In this document: positions 1-4,863 of the stretch, in pieces
How the letters are laid out: every line of letters begins with the position of its first letter
Numbering within the stretch: position 1 is the stretch's first letter
Source of the DNA: Hellea sp964576765
GTDB lineage: Bacteria > Pseudomonadota > Alphaproteobacteria > Caulobacterales > Maricaulaceae
Length of the DNA: 10,474 bases
Assembly (NCBI GenBank): GCA_964576765.1
Contig: CAZNWH010000080.1
Coordinates: 1-10,474, forward strand
Reading direction: 5' to 3'
The notes under the pieces: generated by a model
The model's input: the letters and a program-made list of their open reading frames with translations, nothing else
The model's database searches: none
What the model was told of the DNA's origin: nothing
Position numbers and translations under genes: made by a program

Positions 1-707
1 CTGGCAGCCATGTAACCGAACGTTACCCGAGTTGTTAGGACTTCCCAAAAGCTACTTAAAGCTTTGGGAACATTCAGAGCCTGCTGATCTTCAGATTTGA
101 GCGTTTCTGGCAATCGCAACTGTACCCAGAGTAAAATAATCAGACCCGCAACACCCAGAACGCCGAACATCCATTTCCATCCCGCGACCATCATAACACC
201 CTGCCCTATCGCTGGCGCTATAATTGGAATAATCATAAACACCGTCATCACCAGAGACATAATTCTTGCCATAGCGCGACCCGCGGTTAAATCTCGGACT
301 ATTGAAACGGCTATCACCCGTATCCCCGACGCAAAAATACCTTGAAGGAACCGCACTAAACATAACACATAAAATGATTTTGTCGCCATGCACATGAAGG
401 CAAAAATGACATAAGCTATGATACATATTCGCAATAAGGTTCGCCGCCCAAAACGGTCCGTAATTGGGCCAAAGAAAAGCTGTGGCACACCAAAACCTAC
501 TATATAGGAATAGAGCAACCATTGTTGCTGATTACCGCCGACTTCGTAATAATCAGCAATCACCCCCATAGCCGGTAGCATAATATCAATAGCAAAAGCG
601 TTCAGCGCCATAAGGGCTGCAACCATGCAAACGAACTCCCATAAGGGCATAGGCAATGACGCATTCGCGACTATATTTATATTAGGGTTTTGACTCTCTT
701 GCGTCAC
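1..707 (-). CDS. Bcr/CflA-family MFS drug-resistance transporter (partial, 3' end cut by window edge)
   Basis: Inner-membrane, proton-driven exporter of the major facilitator superfamily. The minus-strand frame is open from a GTG at 707 to the left window edge (235 codons seen; the family is usually about 400 residues), so only about the first half is present. Visible signatures: TM1 with an Asp in AIDIMLPAM (D41), typical of Bcr/CflA; motif A, GPITDRFGRR (residues 80-89), between TM2 and TM3; an RFLQG motif in TM4 (R119); SIVRDL (135-140) before TM5; and PIIAPAIG (161-168) in TM5. About six hydrophobic segments are followed by a charged inter-domain loop (about 200-220). An in-frame TAA lies at 720-722, so the start must be GTG 719, GTG 707 or a later ATG. 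GTG 707 is preferred because AGAGA lies a few bases upstream. It lies 79 nt downstream of the deiodinase-like gene and may be the last gene of that operon. Substrate unknown. Confidence 0.85.
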   Translation of the reverse strand, partial: MTQESQNPNINIVANASLPMPLWEFVCMVAALMALNAFAIDIMLPAMGVIADYYEVGGNQQQWLLYSYIVGFGVPQLFFGPITDRFGRRTLLRICIIAYVIFAFMCMATKSFYVLCLVRFLQGIFASGIRVIAVSIVRDLTAGRAMARIMSLVMTVFMIIPIIAPAIGQGVMMVAGWKWMFGVLGVAGLIILLWVQLRLPETLKSEDQQALNVPKALSSFWEVLTTRVTFGYMAA

Positions 708-786
708 CTTATCTCTCACTTAAAGGTCGCTATGCGCCCGTCAATGATATAGCGCAAGTCACAAGACCTGAGGCGTTTATTTGAAC
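708..786 (-). other. 79-nt intergenic gap before the MFS gene
   Basis: This is the only sizeable gap in the left minus-strand gene run. It holds the in-frame TAA (720-722) that limits the MFS start. I see no convincing terminator hairpin and no good -35/-10 pair, so it is open whether the MFS gene is read through from kbl-tdh or has its own weak promoter. Confidence 0.4.
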
Positions 787-1461
787 TTAATCCAAAAATG
801 TACTGATCTGTGAGAGCGGCTTCTTGATCAAAGCGTGACGTGGAATTTTCGCGTCTTTTGCCGGATAACCAACAACCATCAAGACAAAAGGCTTTTCACT
901 GTTAGGCCGCCCGCAGATTTCGCGCAAGAACCCCATAGGCGCAGGTGTATGGGTCAAGGTTCCTAGTCCGGCTGAATGCAAAGCTGTAATGAGCATACCT
1001 GTAGCTAAGCCGACGGACTCAGTAACGTAATAATTCTTTTTATCCTGCCCGAATGTTTCACCGCCCCGCTTTTGAGAAAAAACGGCGATAAGCCACGGCG
1101 CAGTTTCTAAAAAGGGTTTACTCTCATCCGTACCTAGCGGGGCCAAAGCCTCCAACCATTCTTTAGAGGCTCGTTTATTATAAAATTCCTCTTCTTCAGC
1201 TTCAGCTGCTATTCGGATTTTGCGTTTCGTATCAGCATCGGCAATGGCTACAAAGTGCCAAGGTTGATGATTGGCCCCGCTCGGTGCAGTACCTGCTGCC
1301 TTTATGCAGGTTTCAATTAATTCACGAGAGACAGCTTTTTCTGAAAAATCCCGGATCGTCCGACGCTTTATAAGCGTGTTCAGAACGGCCTCCGCTCGTT
1401 TTTGCATCTCCGCGCCAGATAGGTTTTCATAGCCCGTTAAAGGTATATATTCAGCGCTCAT
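787..1461 (-). CDS. Iodotyrosine-deiodinase-like FMN nitroreductase-family protein
   Basis: A 224-residue FMN enzyme of the nitroreductase fold, closest by eye to iodotyrosine deiodinase (IYD), which reductively removes halogen from mono- and diiodotyrosine. Seen: RRTIRDF (33-39), the FMN-phosphate Arg pair; AAGTAPSGANHQPW (55-68), nearly the same as the IYD block TAGTAPSGA..EPW; the acidic run EEEE followed by F-Y (89-94); LETAP (118-122); a THTP stretch (170-173) where IYD has TTTP near the flavin N5; and GRP...VGYP (184-200). Aligned to human IYD, the three residues that grip the amino acid zwitterion (E157, Y161, K182) match E90, Y94 and K115 with exact spacing. There is no N-terminal membrane anchor, as in bacterial homologues, so it should be cytosolic. 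The ATG follows the GST stop by 2 nt (TGATAATG) with little Shine-Dalgarno, suggesting translational coupling. Its true substrate (halotyrosine, other halophenol or nitroaromatic) cannot be told from sequence. Confidence 0.85.
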   Translation of the reverse strand: MSAEYIPLTGYENLSGAEMQKRAEAVLNTLIKRRTIRDFSEKAVSRELIETCIKAAGTAPSGANHQPWHFVAIADADTKRKIRIAAEAEEEEFYNKRASKEWLEALAPLGTDESKPFLETAPWLIAVFSQKRGGETFGQDKKNYYVTESVGLATGMLITALHSAGLGTLTHTPAPMGFLREICGRPNSEKPFVLMVVGYPAKDAKIPRHALIKKPLSQISTFLD

Positions 1462-1463
1462 TA

Positions 1464-2216
1464 TCAGGACTTTCTATCTGTGGTGTCAACCGGCTCTACA
1501 CCTCTCTCCGACTCATCGCCAAAGACTGCCCTGTCCATGCGATCTAGATAGGTTGTCAGAGTTTCGGAATTCGCGATATAGGACTGAATGGGAGTTGGAA
1601 AAACATCAGCCTGCATCCCGTGTAAGAACGCGAAGACTGTTGCATCGACTTCAGCAGGTTTTGCGCCGAGCATAAATTTTTTTGACCCCAGTAATGTCTC
1701 CACAGCCCTGACATCATCGAGACCCAATTCAAATATCTCAGCATCCGTATGACGCCCTATGCCATGTCCCATGGAAGATTTAGCAACACCTTTAGCAATC
1801 GCTCGAAAGATAGTCATACGAAGAAAACCCGGAATTTCCTTAAAAAAGGCATTGGCAATTAATTGATGATGACCTGTTTTCACCCATCTCGGATGTATCA
1901 TACCGGCCCAATAAGTACGCTCTTCCAACATAACCTTTAAAGCATGCCCCTTGGCGAGCTGTTCAGCTGAAAGCCCTTTACTTAGAGGGTCACCAAATTT
2001 CGCCTTGAGATGTTTAATGATAAATGTGGAATCCCCAATCGCCGTACCCTCATCGACAATATAAGGGACTTTCTTTTTTGGCGCTTTACGGGGGTCGCCT
2101 TGTACAATTTCTTTAAACGGAATATCCGCGAGTCGCATATAAGACAAGGTCTTCAAGACAAATGGACCTGTCTCGCGAAGACCAAACGCTGGTCCGAATT
2201 TATATAATTCAATCAT
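1464..2216 (-). CDS. Glutathione S-transferase-like protein, metaxin/FAXC type
   Basis: A 250-residue protein with a GST layout: an N-terminal thioredoxin-like domain (about 1-75) and an all-helical C-terminal domain (about 85-232). Seen: IELYKFGPAFG at the start; KKVPYI (48-53) with the cis-proline P51; IGDSTFIIKHL (60-70), the Asp-Ser pair that normally binds the glutathione gamma-glutamyl group; and FMLGAKPAEVDATVFAFL (181-198), a block typical of the metaxin/failed-axon-connections branch and its bacterial relatives. No canonical N-terminal catalytic Tyr, Ser or Cys stands out (the N-terminal strand is followed by GPAFG), so transferase activity is uncertain. The last 15 residues are polar and probably disordered. 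It lies 22 nt after tdh and 2 nt before the deiodinase-like gene, so it is co-transcribed with both. A role in detoxification or in supplying thiol to the neighbour is only a guess. Confidence 0.85.
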   Translation of the reverse strand: MIELYKFGPAFGLRETGPFVLKTLSYMRLADIPFKEIVQGDPRKAPKKKVPYIVDEGTAIGDSTFIIKHLKAKFGDPLSKGLSAEQLAKGHALKVMLEERTYWAGMIHPRWVKTGHHQLIANAFFKEIPGFLRMTIFRAIAKGVAKSSMGHGIGRHTDAEIFELGLDDVRAVETLLGSKKFMLGAKPAEVDATVFAFLHGMQADVFPTPIQSYIANSETLTTYLDRMDRAVFGDESERGVEPVDTTDRKS

Positions 2217-2238
2217 AGTTATCTCACGCCTTATAAAA

Positions 2239-3285
2239 CTATATCTTATTCCAATCCAATATCACTTTTCCGGTTTTTCCTGTTTCCATCAGATCAAATG
2301 CCTTTTGAAAATCGCGAGCCGCGAAACGATGGGTTATCATTGGACTCATATTAAGGCCGCTATCAAGTAGGGCGAGCATTTTATACCACGTCTCATACAT
2401 TTGACGGCCATAAATACCCCGTAATGTGAGAGCCTTTCCAACAAGCTTTCCAAAATCGACGGGGAAGGGCTTGGACGGAATACCGAGCATAGCGATATTC
2501 CCGCCCATCAACATAACATCGAGCATTTGATCAAAGGCAGGTTGCGCCCCGCTCATTTCTAATCCCACATCAAAGCCTTCATTCATGCCTATCTCAGACA
2601 TGACATCCCGCAGCTCTTCGGCTATTGGATTGACCATGCGGGTTCGTGTCGTAACTTTTCGTGCAAAATCCAGCCGCCAGTCATTGATATCGGTCAGAAC
2701 AACCCGGCGCGCACCGGATTTTTCGGCGACGGCCGCCGCCATAATACCAATCGGCCCCGCCCCGGTTATCAGGACGTCTTCACCCACTAAATCAAAGGCC
2801 AGCGCGGTATGCACTGCATTACCAAGCGGGTCCATAATGGCGGCAATCTCCAAAGGAAAGTCATCTTTAAGCGGGATAACGTTAAATTCGGGAAGCGCGA
2901 GATATTGTGCAAAAGCTCCTGATAAATTGACGCCTATACCTTTCGTATCGGGGTCTAGATGAAACTTTCCCGCCCGTGCATTACGCGAGCGTCTGCCGAC
3001 CACATGTCCCTCGCCTGTCACGCGCTGCCCGACCTTAACGCGGGTCACAGTTGAGCCAACCGCAGCGACAGTACCGCCATATTCATGGCCCGTAATCAGC
3101 GGAATTGGTACAACTTTTTGCGCCCACTCATCCCATTTATAGATATGCATATCAGTGCCGCAAATGGCGGTACGTTCAATTTTAATCAACACTTCATTGG
3201 GCGTAATATCGGGAACCGGAACCTCTTGTAGCCACAAACCTTTTTCGGGTTTCTCTTTGACTAAGGCTTTCATTGTCTTTTTCAT
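2239..3285 (-). CDS. tdh: L-threonine 3-dehydrogenase (lacking structural-zinc cysteines)
   Basis: A cytosolic medium-chain dehydrogenase that oxidises L-threonine to 2-amino-3-ketobutyrate with NAD+; the unstable product passes to Kbl. 348 residues against 341 in E. coli. Seen: catalytic-zinc ligands in TAICGTD (C42) and GHEYGG (H67, E68); GEGH (91-94); DPLGNAVHTALAFDLVGED (152-170), close to the E. coli block; nucleotide-binding GAGPIG (175-180) with an Asp at the end of beta2 (D199), as expected for NAD+; and IYGRQMYETWYKM (291-303). The structural-zinc lobe is odd: the four E. coli cysteines (C93, C96, C99, C107) correspond to G97, S100, A103 and D111, so this lobe cannot bind zinc in the usual way. 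The ATG overlaps the kbl stop as ATGA; AAGGAG lies about 11 nt upstream. A second Met at residue 5 is a possible alternative start. Confidence 0.95.
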   Translation of the reverse strand: MKKTMKALVKEKPEKGLWLQEVPVPDITPNEVLIKIERTAICGTDMHIYKWDEWAQKVVPIPLITGHEYGGTVAAVGSTVTRVKVGQRVTGEGHVVGRRSRNARAGKFHLDPDTKGIGVNLSGAFAQYLALPEFNVIPLKDDFPLEIAAIMDPLGNAVHTALAFDLVGEDVLITGAGPIGIMAAAVAEKSGARRVVLTDINDWRLDFARKVTTRTRMVNPIAEELRDVMSEIGMNEGFDVGLEMSGAQPAFDQMLDVMLMGGNIAMLGIPSKPFPVDFGKLVGKALTLRGIYGRQMYETWYKMLALLDSGLNMSPMITHRFAARDFQKAFDLMETGKTGKVILDWNKI

Positions 3286-4484
3286 ATAACGCCAAGCTCC
3301 TTACCAACTTTGGTAAAGGCCTTCACGGCTTTAGCGATATGGACGGATGTATGGGCCGCACTCATTTGTGTACGGATGCGGGCTTGTCCTTGGGGCACAA
3401 CCGGGAAGAAAAATCCGATTACATAAATGCCTTCATCCAAAAGTTTTACTGCCATTTGCTGTGCAATTTTAGCATCACCCAACATCACCGGAATGATTGG
3501 GTGCTCACCATCCGGTAATGTAAATCCGGCTGCGTTCATGCCCTCTCGGAACTGTAGAGCATTTGCAAATATTTGCTGTCTTAGATCATCACCTTTCATG
3601 GCAAGATCAATGGCTGTCAGGCTCGCCCCAACCAAAGACGGCGCAAGACTATTGGAAAAGAGATAAGGACGTGAGCGCTGCCTGAGCATATCGACTACAC
3701 TTTGCTTAGCGCAGGTAAAACCACCCATGGCTCCGCCCAGAGCTTTACCCAGAGTTCCCGTCAAAATATCGACCTGACCTTCAACACCGCAAAAAGCAGC
3801 AGACCCGCGCCCGCCCTTGCCTAAAAACCCCGTCGCATGGCAATCGTCCACCATCAGTAACGCGTCATATTTTGTTCTAAGAGCGCAAATTTCACCCAGC
3901 TTAGCAATAGTTCCGTCCATAGAAAACACGCCGTCCGTCGCAATCATAATATGACGTGCTCCATCTGCTCGAGCCTGTTTCAGCTGAACCTCAAGGTCAT
4001 TCATATCGCTGGTTTTAAAGCGGTAGCGCTTGGCCTTGCACAACCGAATACCATCAATAATGGAGGCGTGGTTAAGCGCGTCAGAAATAATAGCATCTTC
4101 AGGCCCTAAAAGGGGTTCAAAAACCCCGCCATTAGCATCAAAGCAGGCCGCATAGAGAATAGCGTCATCATAGCCGAGCCATTTAGCTATTTTTTGCTCC
4201 AGCTCACGGTGCTGACCTTGTGTCCCACAGATAAACCGTACAGATGCCATTCCAAATCCATAGGTTTTGGCGGCAGTCTCGGAAGCTTTGATCAGATCAG
4301 GGTGATCCGCTAGGCCCAGATAATTATTAGCGCAAAAATTTATAACTTCGCGACTCCGACCATTTTCTGTAACGATAATGTCCGCTGCTTGCTTACTTAT
4401 GATCACACGTTCCCGCTTATAGAGCCCATCACTCTCAATGCGCTCCAGCTCAGATGTAATATCGCTATAAAATGATGCACTCAT
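3282..4484 (-). CDS. kbl: Glycine C-acetyltransferase (2-amino-3-ketobutyrate CoA ligase)
   Basis: A PLP enzyme of the alpha-oxoamine synthase family (fold type I). It cleaves 2-amino-3-ketobutyrate with CoA to glycine and acetyl-CoA, the second step of threonine catabolism after Tdh. 400 residues, the usual length. Seen: NFCANNYLGLADHP (49-62); FICGTQGQHRELE (84-96); the FDANGG turn (115-120); SDALNHASIIDGIRL (134-148); VDDCHATG (212-219), with D213 and H216 contacting the cofactor; and LTGTLGKALGG (241-251), with K247 as the Schiff-base lysine (E. coli K244). The ATG at 4484 is chosen because it has AGGA 8 nt upstream and gives the family N-terminus. An ATG at 4541 in the same frame would add 19 residues with no family counterpart and has a badly spaced ribosome site. 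First gene of the minus-strand operon; its stop TGA overlaps the tdh start. Confidence 0.96.
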   Translation of the reverse strand: MSASFYSDITSELERIESDGLYKRERVIISKQAADIIVTENGRSREVINFCANNYLGLADHPDLIKASETAAKTYGFGMASVRFICGTQGQHRELEQKIAKWLGYDDAILYAACFDANGGVFEPLLGPEDAIISDALNHASIIDGIRLCKAKRYRFKTSDMNDLEVQLKQARADGARHIMIATDGVFSMDGTIAKLGEICALRTKYDALLMVDDCHATGFLGKGGRGSAAFCGVEGQVDILTGTLGKALGGAMGGFTCAKQSVVDMLRQRSRPYLFSNSLAPSLVGASLTAIDLAMKGDDLRQQIFANALQFREGMNAAGFTLPDGEHPIIPVMLGDAKIAQQMAVKLLDEGIYVIGFFFPVVPQGQARIRTQMSAAHTSVHIAKAVKAFTKVGKELGVI

Positions 4485-4863
4485 GAATCGGGTCCTAGAG
4501 GTTATAAATTTGATGCTAATCCCCTCGATATGAAAAATCATGCCTTAATCACGTAAATTTAATAAAACAAAGCCTTTGCGCCTCTTCCATAAATAGGGCA
4601 CAACTCCAATATGAGATGAATCATAGCGCAAGATGCGCCCGCATAATGCGGCTATTCACTCAAACCGCCATTCGGCGAATCGAAAGTTACTATGCACGTT
4701 GCTAACGCATATATTCAGTCCCCTACGGCTAAGGCCGGGACCGTTGCGCGTGCCTTAAGACATATGTCCGATATTGGACTCATTACATCAGAGCCCCTCA
4801 CGAAAGCCCCTTTGCGCCTGACGCGAAGCTCAGGTCGCCGAGCGTGGCTCCTTGGAGAATTAC
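4485..4863. promoter_or_regulatory. Divergent intergenic region between kbl and rne (promoters and rne leader)
   Basis: This 379-nt stretch separates kbl (leftward) from rne (rightward), so it should hold both promoters. The part next to kbl (about 4540-4580) is AT-rich. TATATT at 4710-4715 with TTACTA at 4687-4692 (17-nt spacing) is a weak rightward candidate, with only half of the -35 matching consensus. I cannot name a start site for either direction. Between about 4820 and 4857 there are several short GC-rich inverted repeats near the rne ribosome site (separate entry). An open frame 4692-4931 runs through the leader into rne but shows no coding features. No RNA gene is recognised. Confidence 0.5.
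4828..4857 (+). promoter_or_regulatory. Possible competing hairpins over the rne ribosome binding site
   Basis: GGAG at 4854-4857, six bases before the rne ATG, is the Shine-Dalgarno sequence. Directly upstream, CTCC (4848-4851) is complementary to it. GAGC (4840-4843) can instead pair with GCTC at 4847-4850, which overlaps that CTCC, or with GCTC at 4828-4831. The pairings exclude each other, so the ribosome site could be open or masked. The stems are only 3-4 bp and may be chance. RNase E of E. coli is known to control its own mRNA through leader structure; a similar role here is inference. Confidence 0.25.

Noticed and set aside
91..522. Minus-strand 143-codon open frame within the MFS gene
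   Set aside because: It is out of frame with the MFS reading frame, which shows all family motifs. The shadow frame has scattered Cys, Arg and Tyr and no recognisable domain.
4485..4541. Longer kbl start at ATG 4541
   Set aside because: It would add 19 residues with no counterpart in the family, and its AAGG lies only one base before the ATG. ATG 4484 has a better-spaced AGGA.
4852..4863. TTG 4852 as the rne start
   Set aside because: The TTG overlaps the GGAG ribosome site of ATG 4864, and the family N-terminus (Met-x-x-KMLIDA) fits the later start.
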